From Linepithema humile (lineage: Eukaryota > Arthropoda > Insecta > Hymenoptera > Formicidae), in assembly GCF_040581485.1 (NCBI RefSeq), contig NC_090133.1, forward strand, positions 15,128,001-15,192,000: 64,000 bases of DNA, given 5' to 3'. Position numbers and translations under genes: made by a program. A model generated the notes under the pieces. It worked only from the letters and a program-made list of their open reading frames with translations. It was not told where the DNA came from and made no database searches. Positions 1 through 12,113 of the stretch are shown piece after piece (the stretch's first letter is position 1; the number at the start of each line of letters is the position of its first letter).

Positions 1-164
1 TATGACAAAAGCGTGTACTTGGCGCCTTTTTTTTACCTTTTTTTAAAAAAGATAATTTTTTGATAGATATTATTTCTTTTTTTTTAATAATATATGTATA
101 TAGGACAGTTTTTTTAAATTTAATATATACAATTTTTTTGAAAGGTAAAACATTGTTTTATTTT

Positions 165-1346
165 AATTGTAATAAAATTGACTGAAAATTATAAATATTG
201 TTTTAACTAATTTAGTATACATAGAACAGAAATATTAAACTTTAAACTATTTAATTTTATTTATTTTAGACAAATTATACACTAAAGTCTCTAAACAATT
301 GTCACATAAGGCATAGTGATAAATGGTGTGATTGTATAAATTTAAATTTTACCATACATTCTGTCAAAAAGGTACATGTTTCGAGACTTTAGTGTATGAT
401 TTGTCTAATCTAAAATAAATAAAATTAAATAGCTCAAAGTTTAATATTTCTGTTCTGAGTATCCTAAATTAGTTTCAACAATATTTATAATTTTTAGTCA
501 ATTTTATATTTATAAAAATATAGCATAAGTCGCCTTCTGTAGTTAACGCTATGGTTGACAACAATTATCCACATCATAGTGTAGATAGAGAATTAAGTGT
601 AAGAGAATGTTCAGATCAAATTTTAGATATTATTAAATTTTATTTATCCATAGAAAAATAAACACAAACTCGACAAGAAATCTTGTAATACACAAAATGA
701 AATTGATTGGAAATGATAAATATTGTTAGAACTAATTTAGTATACATAAAACAGAAATATTAAACTTTAAGCTATTTAATTTTATTTATTTTAGACAAAT
801 CATACACTAAAGTCTCTAAACAATTGTCACATAAAGCATAGTAATAATTGGTATGATTGTATAAATTTTAATTTTATCATACATTCTGTCAAAAAAGCAC
901 ATGATTCGAGACTTTAGTGTATGATTTGTCTAAAATAAATAAAATTAAATATCAAGGTTTAATATTTCTGTTCTATGTATACTAAATTAGTTCTAACAAT
1001 ATTTATCATTTCCAGTCAATTTCATTTTGTGTTTTACAAGATTTGTTGTTTAGTTTGTGTTTATAATCTTTTTTCTATGGATAAATAAAATTCAATAATA
1101 TACCTAAAATATGATATGAACATTTTCTTACACTTAATTCTCTGCCCATATTGTGATGTGGATAATTTTGTTGTCAACCATAGCGTTAATTACAGAAGGC
1201 GACTTATGCTATATTTTTTAAAATATAAAATTGTCTGAGAATTATAAATATTGTTGAAACTAATCTAGGATACTCAGAACAGAAATATTAAACTTTGAGC
1301 TATTCAATTTTATTTATTTTAGACAAATCATCCACTAAAGTCTCGA
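165..1346. repeat. Nested palindromic (fold-back) repeat
   Basis: A unit of about 330 bp is itself an inverted repeat: the arm at roughly 176-290 is the reverse complement of roughly 380-508. The same unit recurs at about 702-1022. The spacer between them (about 509-700) reappears in reverse complement at about 1023-1222, and a partial third unit follows to about 1346. The whole stretch therefore folds about a centre near 860. No coding frame is visible. Another copy of the unit lies at about 3,440-3,693. It is probably a non-autonomous DNA transposon that inserted into, or duplicated with, a copy of itself. Confidence 0.75.
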
Positions 1347-1440
1347 ATCATGTATGAATAATAACTTGCAAAATAAAAAATTTTCAAAGGTGTAGTAGAT
1401 ACTTACTAAGACATTCACATTCACCAACATATCACTTATT

Positions 1441-1909
1441 TCATTTAATACGAATTTCTAACAAATTTGGTCACTCGCACTACACTGCTCTGGATTAATA
1501 AGCAGTCTTGAGTGTGCACTAAAGTAACAGAGCAATGTAGTGCGAGTAATCGAATTCACTATTATTACTTTTTTATTTTGACACTTTCTGATCTGAAAGT
1601 TTATGTAAAAATGTCAAATCGTAAGCGCGCGCCGCGCGGCTTCTCAGCGTCATCAGCGCACCTAACGTCAGACATCGGAAACTGGACATTTTAGCTGGAC
1701 ATTTTAGCGGATCCTATATTATTCAACATTTCGACTTTGGACTATTATAACTTTTTCTACAGCACCTACAGTAAAAATAAGCATACTTTTTCTCTCATAT
1801 AATTTGGGTATGCGCTATCGATTGAGCCTATTATCAACTCAATCGGCCCAGCCATTATTGAGATCCGATAATCTCAGCTCGTTTCAACTCTCGGACTCGC
1901 GTAAAGAGA
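1441..1909 (+). repeat. Direct repeat copy 1 (about 470 bp)
   Basis: This segment is repeated in the same orientation at 3,701-4,174 with a few per cent divergence and small indels. Both copies share a hairpin near their start (about 1,471-1,548 here), a CpG-rich patch beginning aagcgcgcgccgcgcgg, and a closing stretch that ends cgcgtaaagagaca. It could be an LTR pair or a segmental duplication. I found no retroelement coding sequence between the copies, so I leave the class open. Confidence 0.7.
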
Positions 1910-2766
1910 CAGACAACATAACCGTGATGACAACTTATCTGAAAGAAGAAGAAGACGACGATAGCAAAAAAAAAAAAAAAAAAAAAAAAAACAACAAGGG
2001 CAAAATCACGCATCACGCGCTTTCGCCGCTCCGCTTTCGCGCTCTTCGTGCCCGGCTGGCAAACACAGGCGAGCAAACGCGCCGCACGTCGCGCTGCTCG
2101 CTGTAATCGCCATCATCATAAAGTTTATATATAATATATCTAGAGACGCCTTGCGCGGCTCAAATTGTAGAACCAATCTAAAAGACAAAAAAGGGGATAT
2201 TCTTCTGTCTCATTCTTTCTATTTTTTGATTATGAAAATATGGACCGCTAGAGCCAACTTCACGTTGGTAGCCAAGATCTGTGGCAACACCGTGTGGCAA
2301 CGGGGCCGGGAATAACAAATCCATACAATAGTGTGCGTGTCAAAGGTGCGTGGTGTTTAGTGCATGATATCGACTTGAATCTTTGACAATAATTTAAATA
2401 TATAAAAATGATGTTATATTGTTTTGTGGAAGGCTGCGAATCGAGGAAATATAAAAAAGGGGAAATAAATGACTCCAGCTTGCCGTTTTACGGATTTAAT
2501 CCTTGCATTCTTCTTACGTACTTTGAATTTCCCGCAATTGCCACACGGGGTGCGGCCAAAATCTCGAAAAATATCGAATGATGTTGTATAATACATATCC
2601 TTATACACGGGTTAGATAGGAAAAGTGGGAGTAACTAGCAGTCCGTATTTTCATAGTCAAAGCAACTGATACAATTGAATTAGCTTAATGTTAAATCTAA
2701 CTTTATTTTGATATATACATTTTGATTTCTATCTATCTATAAAAATAATTATATTCACTATTAATT
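1910..2766. other. Non-coding stretch with poly-A tract
   Basis: This contains a run of about 25 A at 1,967-1,991, then a CpG-rich stretch to about 2,105, then ordinary AT-rich sequence. A short frame from 2,408 on the plus strand begins with a Cys-rich motif but stops after about 58 codons. Nothing here is convincing as a gene. Confidence 0.4.
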
Positions 2767-3033
2767 CTATAATAATCGTAAAGTTGAAAGAAATGGGATT
2801 CGACGATTTGGTCTACCTAATAAATAGTCATATAATTTTCTATTTAATTTTGTTTCCGATTTACATATCTCTCTCCAGCTGTGAGAAACACCACTTGCAA
2901 AGAGAAGTGATTGATCATCAAGCATGTCTAGTATCATACTTGAAATTTCAAGCGGTAATTGAGCGATAAAATCCACTGTTGGTTCATTAAGTTTCAACTT
3001 GATGAGTTCCAAAAGTGTTCTTAAGTCTGCCAT
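2767..3033 (-). CDS. Small F-box domain protein or fragment
   Basis: An 88-residue frame opens with an ATG at 3,033. Residues about 23-62 fit the F-box consensus: LPLEISSMILDMLDD followed by a hydrophobic stretch and SHSWREIC. F-box proteins bind Skp1 and recruit substrates to SCF ubiquitin ligases. No substrate-binding repeats (WD40 or LRR) follow, and the frame stops after about 20 further residues, so this is either a truncated copy, the first exon of a longer gene, or a captured fragment lying between two repeats. The F-box assignment is by motif only. Confidence 0.5.
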   Translation of the reverse strand: MADLRTLLELIKLKLNEPTVDFIAQLPLEISSMILDMLDDQSLLFASGVSHSWREICKSETKLNRKLYDYLLGRPNRRIPFLSTLRLL

Positions 3034-3700
3034 TGCCGGTGGAATAGAAATAATGCTCTTTAGCTCTATCGAAGTTATTTATATACTCGTTATTGTGAGT
3101 TACGCGTCGGGAGGAAAAACCAATAGCAAATTAGGAAGAACAATATCAAATCAAATGTTGTAAAGTAAAAAAAGGGGGGGGGAGAGAGGGTTCTGATAGG
3201 ACAAAGGGCGGGACGGGGAGGGTTGTGATAGGGAGAAAGGAGGAGAAAAAGAGGGGAGAAAGTTGGAATAAAATAGAGACAAATTAATGCTTAAAAATTT
3301 CTCGCCTTACGATTAGGCCCTGCGCGCCAAAAATATTAGGAATAAGAATAAATATTAAATATTAAATAGATTGCGTATTGTTAGACATCTTTTCGAGCAA
3401 TTTTTTTAACACAAAAATAATACAAAATAGTTTAAAGTATTTTTTTAACTATTTAATTTTATTTATTTTAGACAAATTATACACTAAAGTCTCTAAACAA
3501 TTGTCACATAAGGTATAGTGATAATTGGTATAATTGTATAAATTTTAATTTTACCATACATTCTGTCAAAAAAGCACATGATTCGAGACTTTAATGTATG
3601 ATTTGTCTAAAATAAATAAAATTAAATATCAAAGTTTAATATTTCTGTTCTATGTATACTAAATTAGTTCTAACAATATTTATCATTTCCAGAAATATTT
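3034..3700. repeat. G-rich tract and a further copy of the palindromic unit
   Basis: A purine/G-rich tract lies at about 3,165-3,270, with several runs of three or more G. From about 3,427 to 3,693 there is another copy of the roughly 330-bp inverted-repeat unit seen at 165-1,346, and it runs directly into the second 470-bp direct repeat. Confidence 0.6.
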
Positions 3701-4174
3701 CACTTAATACGAATTTCTAACAAATTTGGTCACTTGCACTACACTGCTCTGGATTAATAAGCAATCTTGAGTGTGCACCAACGTAACAGAGCAATGTAGT
3801 GCGAGTGAAATTTGTTAGACCGAATTCATTATTATTACTTTTTTATAACACTTTCTGATCTGGTTATATGTAAAAATGTCAAATCGTAAGCGCGCGCCGC
3901 GCGGCTTCTCAGCGTCATCAGCGCACCTAACGTCAGAAATCTGAAACTAGACATTTTAGCTGGACATCCTAGAAAAATGACAAATATGTCAACATTTCGA
4001 CTTTGGATTATTATAACTTTTTTTCTACAGCACCTACAGTAAAAACAAGCATACTTTTCTTATGTAATTTGGGTATGCGCTATCGATTGAGCCTATTATC
4101 AACTCAATCGGCCCAGCCATTATTGAGACCCGATAATCTCGGCTCGTCTCAACTTTCGGGCTCGCGTAAAGAGA
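3701..4174 (+). repeat. Direct repeat copy 2 (about 470 bp)
   Basis: This is the second copy of the repeat at 1,441-1,909. It keeps both arms of a hairpin at about 3,710-3,828 (gaatttctaacaaattt and its inverted partner aaatttgttagaccgaattc, near matches). The first copy has lost most of the right arm, so this copy shows the hairpin unit more completely. Confidence 0.7.
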
Positions 4175-5456
4175 CACGGTCGGTTTTGCGCTTGCGTTGC
4201 GCGCTGCGCGTGAACTTGGCGCGAGACACTACCGTGTCTCTTGATATGCAAAATAAAATTAAATATTTAAGTACAGTCAATAATATTGCATTAACCTTGG
4301 GCTAAGGCTAAATAGGACGCAGAGCTATATCGCTCTACACAACTTTGTCGCGAAACACAATTTAACGAGTTTAGTAGCGCGATCCGTGTTTCATTATTGT
4401 ATTTCTTATGTATTTCTTATCATATCAAAGTTAGTACAAAATAATATTTGATAATGCTGTATCAAGGAGAGAAAATTATTTTGTCCAAAAATATTTTATG
4501 TTAAGGTTTTATCAAGAATTGGTTTTTTAATTGTAGTGCATTCCTCACAATCGTGCGTAATATTGCTATCAAACATTTTTTTGAGACCAAAAATAAAAAT
4601 AAGCGAAGACATTTTTGCTTTGTAAGAAAAAGATATTCAATGGTTTTTCAATGTGAAGTAAAAAAGATAGTCATTATAATATTTTATTCCAGAAAATTGC
4701 TTAAAAGGAGGTCGAAAAGTTAAGAATCATATTTGTTAAAACTAATTTAAAGCTCTCACATTTTGTGTTTTTTATTTTTATAATTCGCGCTACTTTGCTT
4801 TCTTTTATATGAATAGGATATCTCTGTCCTACAGCGCTCCTTGTATTATTGTTTTGTTTTTAAGCCGTTAGGCGTCTCGTATTGTTATCCCTCTCGCGGA
4901 TACTTTTTCTTTTTGTAAGAAGCAAATAATAAGTTAGTCTAGTTGTACCACGCAACGTGTATAGTCGTGTTTTCTGTTGTTCACCCATCTAAAACTTTAA
5001 CAATATTATTGAGTTGCAATCGTATTAAATTCTAACATGAAAAGTAAAAAATATACAATACACTGTAAAAGTTGTGAATTTTTAATTAATTTTTTATTAA
5101 TAGCAGTATTATTTATAGCAGAGATGGTAATTAGTTGCAACTTTTGGCTCGAATTTCTGATTGACGCATACTGTTCCCTCCTTGCCGCTCGCATGCTAGT
5201 AGCGAGTCGCCAAACGCGTTAACAACGCGCGTAACTAACAAAAGATGCGCGATACTCAACCTCAGAAATGTCCATATCACAAATGCAACAAGATAATAAA
5301 TATGGGACAATAGATTTCCACATCACCTGTGAGGTACTATTATTGACGCGTTCTTCAACAATAGTATTATACAATTGAAAAATATTTAAGACAAATGCTA
5401 ATTATATCACTTGACTATTCTATTAATAATTTTTTATTCCTTTTTTTAATAACATA
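4175..5456. other. AT-rich sequence, no gene seen
   Basis: I see no coding frame with a recognisable domain and no repeat of note. Short overlapping frames occur on both strands around 5,006-5,222, but they are complementary shadows without codon-use support. The right end is the target site of the BEL/Pao element. Confidence 0.5.
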
Positions 5457-5461
5457 ATCAG

Positions 5462-5884
5462 TGTTTTGGAGTAGAATAAAGATTCTGTTGAATTTCTTAG
5501 AGGCTCGTCTATGGTAAAATATTCCTTCCTCCTTTTACCAGTATTGCTGACGTTAAGTCGTTAACCGCAAATTGTTGTACCGTGTAATAATTTATATTAG
5601 TTAGTTAACTTTGTTGAATGTAGTATTATTTTATTATAACAAATTAACTGTGTGAGAACGTACAGATCATACTCTATATAAATAATTTGTACGAGAAGCA
5701 TTCAACCGTTTCCGTTGAAGTCTCAGAGCGATCTGAGAAATCGCTTCCCACTTCCTAGAAGTGAGATATCGCTCGCAGAATTAATTTGGAATCGATGCTC
5801 GCGATGGCACCACTTGTTGGGAACATCAACGTCACGATTAGACGCTTTAAATTCTAGCATGATGTTAGGAGCATGTTCCAAACA
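5462..5884 (-). repeat. 3' LTR of BEL/Pao element
   Basis: This 423-bp LTR matches 11,686-12,108 almost base for base. Read on the minus strand it begins TGTTTGGAAC and ends CTCCAAAACA, the usual TG...CA ends. A purine-rich tract (minus-strand cgaggcgagcggta) lies just inside it and is a candidate polypurine tract. Confidence 0.93.
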
Positions 5885-6081
5885 TACCGCTCGCCTCGTA
5901 CATGAATGTACGACGATTGTTGACTGTAAGCTTAATACTAAAGGAAATAGTAAGTGCTTGTAATATGACGCAATTAATTAATGAGATGAATGACGAGTGC
6001 TATATGCAGGCACAAGAAATGAAAAGAAATATGAAAAAGATTACTAACTTGATAAAGAGAATAAAAACAATGGAAATATAT

Positions 6082-7515
6082 CTAACAATAATTATGGTAA
6101 CTTAATAGCATGTTAACTAAATGGCGTCGAATAAATGTTATACAATCAATCATGGGAATGATTACCGCCCGCCGTGGTAGTGTCAATTTGTTTTTTTTTT
6201 CAAGTGAAATTGTATCCACTGGGAGACGGCACAGCTTTATTATCGGACGCTTGTAAATTCCGTTTACAGTTTTAACTTTGACAACGCGTACTTGTCCGCT
6301 GTCATCTGGGTACGTGGACATTACTCTTCCGAGTTCCCATTTTGAGGGTGGCAATAAATCATTACGTACTAATACAATTTCATTAGGCTTTAAATTAACC
6401 TGAGTGTATTGCCATTTATGGCGTTGTTGCAGTGAGTGTAAATAGTCCTTGGACCAGATGCGCCAAAATTGTTCGTACATGCGCTGTACACGTTGCCACC
6501 GATTTAATCGCGTTTCCTTCAGATCTAGTAGCGATTCCTCCGGTATGGTTACCAACGGTCCGCCGACTAGAAAATGTCCAGGAGTTAAGGACGTAAGGTC
6601 ACTAGGATCATCAGAAAGTGGTGCGATAGGACGTGAATTTAAGCATGCCTCGATTTGCGTTAATAATGTGACAAATTCTTCAATTGAGAGCGTATGTGTC
6701 CCAACGACTCTTCTTAAATGATGTTTTACTGATTTGACACCAGCTTCCCATATTCCTCCAAAGTGAGGAGCGGAAGGTGGTATAAATTTCCATTCGATTC
6801 GATCGTTGGCGAAATATGCAATTAGGTCAGGGTTGCGAGATAGACTTTTAAATGTGTGAGATAGTTCGCGCTCAGCGCCATAAAAGTTTGTTCCGTTATC
6901 ACTCAATAGTGTTGAGGGGATACCGCGGCGTGCTGTAAAGCGGCGGAAGGCTGCTATGAAGCCTTCCGAGGAGTAATTATGAACCAGTTCTAAGTGTATG
7001 GCTCGCGTTGCTAAACATATAAATACCGCGATGTATGCTTTGAATGGTTTCTGACCTCGCCCGACTTTTGTTAATATTTGAATTGGTCCTGCGTAGTCGA
7101 CCCCAGAATGTTGAAATGATCTACTCGGATTGACTCGATTGCTTGGCAAATCGCTCATTATTTGCGAAGTAACTACCGCGCGTTGACGTGTGCATGGAAT
7201 GCATCGATGTATGTGACCCTTGACTAGGTTGCGTGCATTTAATATCCAAAACTTTTGTCTGAGAACACGTAAGGTTAGTTGCGGTCCTCCATGCAGAGTT
7301 TGTTTATGAATTTGATCCACAATAAGTTCTGACAATCGATGACGTGGTAGTATTATTGGGTGTTTTTCATCGTATGTTAAGGATGCGTGATTTAATCGAC
7401 CGCCTACCCGTAAGATACCTTTATTGTCGATAAATGGATTCAAATTTTTTAATTTACTGCTTTTGGATAGACAATTATTGTGTTTAATAGCTCGTATTTC
7501 TGGATCAAAGTATCG
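6082..7515 (-). pseudogene. BEL/Pao integrase region of pol
   Basis: The translated frame carries the integrase part of a BEL/Pao polyprotein: an H2C2 zinc-binding region (HKQTLHGG ... CIPC), then the RNase-H-fold core with GVDYAGP (first Asp), LSDNGTNFYGAERE (second Asp) and PHFGGIWEAG (Glu), then the C-terminal region typical of this group (RWQRVQRMYEQFW). The enzyme inserts the reverse-transcribed DNA copy into the host genome. The frame has no ATG of its own at 7,443; it is the downstream part of the polyprotein, separated from the RT frame by frameshifts between about 7,500 and 7,840. The integrase frame itself is otherwise open. Confidence 0.9.
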
Positions 7516-7836
7516 CCCTTAAATGTGTGATATCCAAAAGTTATGAGCTTGATCTATGACAACAGCTAATGAGATTGGTAACTCATTTTTTCTACAGTTA
7601 TTTCCTTTAATACGTGATTTATTTGCAAAGATTATGCAGAGAGAGAGAGTACGCTGTGACTCTGAGTAGTTTCGGCCATGAAGATATGTTATGGATTAAT
7701 TCCCATTCTATTTGCTTTGGTTGAGCTATAAGTGTTGTGGTTGTTTTTTGTTGCATTTGCTTGTATCTGCTATTAAGCAGGTTGGCTGTTCAGGCCACGA
7801 TGTTGTATGTGAACGGAGCCAGGACGGTCCTGCCCA

Positions 7837-10800
7837 CTAAAGAGAATGCTCTTTTAACTGAGCTACAGATATACCTCTTGATGCACAGTCTGCTGGATTA
7901 TTAGCGGAGTTAATGTACCTCCATTTTGCTTGTGGTAGGCTTGTTTGGATTTCAGAAACTCGGTTAGCGATAAACGTTTTCCAGCTTGAAGGATGTTGCT
8001 TAATCCATGCGAGTGTAATCATGGAGTCCGACCAACAGTATACCGGTGTCTCTGGACTTTTTAAAATACGTTGCACAAAGGCAATGATTCGTGTTAATAG
8101 CACGGCGGCACATAATTCTAATCTCGGAATACTTATAGTCTTTATAGGAGCTACCTTTGATTTACTTATTATTAGTGTAGTGTGAAAATAATCAAGCGAA
8201 GATAAAATGCGAATATATACGACCGCTGCGTAAGCTCTGGTGGATGCGTCAGCGAATCCGTGCAATTCGACTCCTAAGTCTGAACTTGACTGCCTTGTCC
8301 AGCGTGGAATAGTGATGTGTCTGAGCTCAAAAAGACTGTGATAATAGGAGTTCCACCAGTCTCGTAAATCGCCTGGAAGTGTGCTATTCGAATCTACTCG
8401 TCGGATCCACAATTCTTGCATAAAGATTTTTGCAGATATCACAATCGGGGTAATCCAGCCGAGTGGATCGAAAAAGCGTGCAATAGTAGACAATACGCAA
8501 CGCTTAGTGCTTCCAGGTGAAGTTGGCAATGAATTGTTGAAATTAAAGCTGTCGGATGTAGGATTCCATGCAACGCCTAAAACTTTGGTAATGAAACTTT
8601 CTGAAAATGTAACGTTATTTAAGTCCAGTCGATCAACCGTGGGTATGTCTCGTAATAGTTCCTCATAGTTTGAGGTCCATTTTCGTAGGTGAAAACCTCC
8701 ACTTTGCAGCAATGAGTTTAACTGTTTGCGTGTTTCTTGAATAGTGGATACATCGTCGCCACCGAGTAGAATGTCGTCTACGTATGTGGAATCGTGCAAG
8801 ATGGGAGTAGCTAACGGATATTGTGCTCCTTCGTCTGCGCATAGCTGCTGTAATACTCGCATAGCGAGAAATGGAGCTGAGGCCATGCCGTAGGTGATGG
8901 TCAATAATCGATAGTGCTCAACTGGTTGATCAGGATTAGGTCGCCATATAATACGCTGATAGTTAGTGTCATCTGGATGGATCATGATTTGTCTGTACAT
9001 TTTTGCTATATCGGCAACCAAGACCAACCGATGCATTCTCCACCGTAAGATAATGGACGGTAAGTCCGTTTGAAGCTTAGGGCCTGTCAAGAGACAGTCG
9101 TTTAATGATACGCCATTGGAGCTTGCGCTTGAAGCGTTGAAGACAACGCGTACAGGAGATGTAGAGCTCTCCTTTACAACAGAATGATGAGGCAAATAGT
9201 AATTTGGCTTCATTGCTATCTCTGATAGGGTTAGCGGAGCCATATGACCGAGCGATTCATACTCGTGTAGAAATTTTTGATATGCTTCGGATAATTTGAC
9301 ATTACGCGATAAGCGATGCTCCAAGCGGTCCAATGATTTGGACGCTAAGTAGTATGATTCACCAAGATCCTTTTTACAAGATGGCTTAAAAGGTAGACGA
9401 ACAACATAACGTCCACTGGCTAAGCGTGTATATGTGGAAACAAAGTGCTGTTCACATATCTTATCGTCACTTGATAAAGCTGAGGGGAGTACTAACTCTT
9501 CAACTTCCCAAAAGCTTCGTAGCAAACTATCTACAGAAGGGGTGATGCTACATTGTAAACTGGTAGTTACTTTGTAATTCATATTATCATCTTTGATACA
9601 TGAGCCGAATAGGATCCATCCAAAAATGGTGCGTTGAGCGACAGGCGCGTCCTTTGTTCCCTTGCGTAATCCGTTCAATAGAATCAAGCCGTAAATATCA
9701 GCACCGATTAATACGTCGATACGTTCGCGACTAGATGGATTTGAATCCGCTAAATGCAAATCTTGCAAGTGAGCATAATCGTTTTTATTAACAAAATTAG
9801 TTGGATGGTACGAGGTTAGATTGGGTAGGATAAGAGCAGTGACGACGACACTTCCTTCCTGACTACTGCATGATTTCAAGGTTAATTTTGTATTGTATTG
9901 GACTACACCGCTAGGCTGTCCATCTAAACCAGATACTTGAATATGAGTTTTTTGTCGTTTGACTTTTAATGCCTGAGCAGCTCTCTCCGTAATAAACGTT
10001 GCTTCGAACGAGCCGGTGTCTATTAAGGCTCTTAAGCATAATTTGCGACCGGCATCCGTACAGACTAAGATTCGTGCAGTAGCCATTAGGACTGACCTTT
10101 TCCGTAGACTGACCGTTTGATCAACCGATACCTTGAGAGACACACTAGATTTAGAAATGGATTCACTCACCGAACTCTCAGCTGTAGAGTTATTGGCTTT
10201 ATTTGTCGACTCATCTACTTTGTTGGTATTGTAACCTGCGTCATCATGTAACAGCGTGTGATGTTTTTGTTGGCAACGTTTACAGCGATTGTGCGATGGA
10301 CACTTAGCAGGGAAATGTCCTTTATGTAAACAATTAAAGCATACTTGATATTGTTTAGCAAGCGTCTTTCGTTTATCTGTGGATAACGATTTGAAATTAG
10401 TGCACTGGTACAAGGCGTGAGACTCGTGACATGATGGGCATTTAGCAGTAGTTACAGCCGAGGTTAGTGCCTTTGTGGTACCAGAACGGCTTTGCTTGTT
10501 TAGTGATATGTCTTGCATATCATTGGCAGCATCTAAGGCAACGATTCTCGAAATTAAGAAGTCGCTTAAGTTAGCAAATGTTGGAGGTTCAAATGTACTA
10601 CCTAAATTAATCTCCCAATCTCTTCGTGTACGTAAATCAAGCTTACGTGCCGTTATGGTTACCATAAAGTCATTGATAGTCGATCGCTCCATGTTACATA
10701 ATACCGCGAATGAATCATTAATCGTATCATGAACGCGTCTAAGTTCTGTTACTGAATCGGATTTCATTGGTGCGACATCAAGAATGATATTGACGTAGAA

Positions 10801-11417
10801 TGCGACAATTGCACGCAAATTTTCATACCGTCTTTTCAATGCTGTCCACGCGACCTCGTAATTTGCATCAGTAATTGTGATATTTTTTATAACTAATTGT
10901 GCCTGTCCAGTGAGACTCGATTTTAAATAATGTAAGCGTTGTACATTAGATAAGCTTTCATTACTCGCGACCAGAGACTCGAATAGATCGCGAAAGTTTG
11001 ACCATTCGGTGTATACTCCGGAAAATTTGGGCAATTCTATTCGTGGGAGAGGTATCGAAAGGGTATTACACTCGCTTTGCCCGGAATTATTAATAGCAGC
11101 AGAGTAGAGATGGCCACAGGTTTTACTAGTTTTTCCAAGACTTCGCTGAAGAGATCCGAGGCCTCGTAGTACTCTTGTTCCGCGACCGAGAAGCTTTCAT
11201 CCAAAAAGTATGACAAAGTGGCGCGGTCCTGTGTAGATGCCGTGATTTTAATTTCTGCGTGAAGCTGTTGACACCGCGACCATTGTTCTTGCAAAATTGC
11301 CAAGCGATTTCGTGTTGAAGCCGGTGTGTAATTCTTTTGCCCAATTTTCTTGAAATTAATGACCGCGCGTCTAATTGAATTGATCACGTCTTCTTGTTCG
11401 GCAATCAATCGATCCAT
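7837..11417 (-). pseudogene. BEL/Pao gag-protease-RT-RNase H
   Basis: Gag starts with an ATG at 11,417. After about 105 codons the frame changes near 11,100, and the long frame 11,034-7,837 continues with the Gag core (QLPKFSG-type start, DUF1759-like), CCHC zinc knuckles (CFNCLHKGHFPAKC), an aspartic protease (ALIDTGSFEATFI), reverse transcriptase (YVDDILLGG, codons at 8,773-8,784 encode YVDD) and RNase H (HGFADASTRAYAAVVY). The frame ends at a stop at 7,837, and the conserved sequence continues beyond it in broken frames. Products would form the virus-like particle and copy the RNA. One gag frame break plus the stop make this copy inactive. Confidence 0.92.
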
Positions 11418-11664
11418 TATTAATGGTATTGAATTTTATCGGTAGAGGCAAGGATTTAATTTTCCTTTAATATATTATTACAACGGTCAACGTTAGAATT
11501 TTAAGTGAGGCAATGAAAGAAAACAAATCGTAATGTTATGTTTCTTGTCCAAGCCAGCGGTCAACGATGTAGCTAGTCGCAACGGTTTTGAGGCTCACGA
11601 CGAAGTCTCTTGTGAATTAATTGAAAGTTTGAATACCTTTTCTCTCCAATTTTTATCCGGTGAT

Positions 11665-11682
11665 ATCCGGCTCGAAGGACCA
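11665..11682 (-). promoter_or_regulatory. Primer-binding site, tRNA-Tyr type
   Basis: On the minus strand TGGTCCTTCGAGCCGGAT lies 3 bases inside the 5' LTR. It is complementary to the 3' end (with CCA) of insect tRNA-Tyr as I know that tRNA. The second BEL/Pao element (21,751-21,768) has the same site. Confidence 0.85.
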
Positions 11683-11685
11683 AAA

Positions 11686-12108
11686 TGTTTTGGAGTAGAA
11701 TAAAGATTCTGTTGAATTTCTTAGAGGCTCGTCTATGGTAAAATATTCCTTCCTCCTTTTACCAGTATTGCTGACGTTAAGTCGTTAACCGCAAATTGTT
11801 GTACCGTGTAATAATTTATATTAGTTAGTTTACTTTGTTTAATGTAGTATTATTTTATTATAACAAATTAACTGTGTGAGAACGTACAGATCATACTCTA
11901 TATAAATAATTTGTACGAGAAGCATTCAACCGTTAACGTTGAAGTCTCAGAGCGATCTGAGAAATCGCTTCCCACTTCCTAGAAATGAGATATCGCTCAC
12001 AGAATTAATTTGGAATCGATGCTCGCGATGGCACCACTTGTTGGGAACATCAACGTCACGATTAGACGCCTTAAATTCTAGCATGATGTTAGGAGCATGT
12101 TCCAAACA
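11686..12108 (-). repeat. 5' LTR of BEL/Pao element
   Basis: This 423-bp repeat is the partner of 5,462-5,884. It should hold the element's promoter and polyadenylation region. A plus-strand ctatataaata string is present at about 11,898, but read on the minus strand I cannot assign a start site. Confidence 0.93.
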
Positions 12109-12113
12109 ATCAG

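Larger units (their letters stand above)
5462..12108 (-). mobile_element. BEL/Pao LTR retrotransposon, complete ends, decayed
   Basis: A 6.65-kb element on the minus strand is bounded by nearly identical 423-bp LTRs and by a perfect 5-bp target duplication, ATCAG, at 5,457-5,461 and 12,109-12,113. Internal order on the minus strand is primer-binding site, gag, protease, reverse transcriptase/RNase H, integrase. The coding region is broken: there is a frame change in gag near 11,100, a stop at 7,837, and further shifts between about 7,500 and 7,840. The close LTR match suggests an insertion that is not ancient. Confidence 0.95.

Noticed and set aside
2408..2590. Short plus-strand frame with Cys-rich start, reminiscent of a THAP-type N-terminus
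   Set aside because: Only the first Cys pair fits; the His and the AVPTIF-type end are missing and the frame stops after about 58 codons.
5006..5222. Open frames on both strands around 5.0-5.2 kb
   Set aside because: They mirror each other, have no domain, and lie in AT-rich sequence.
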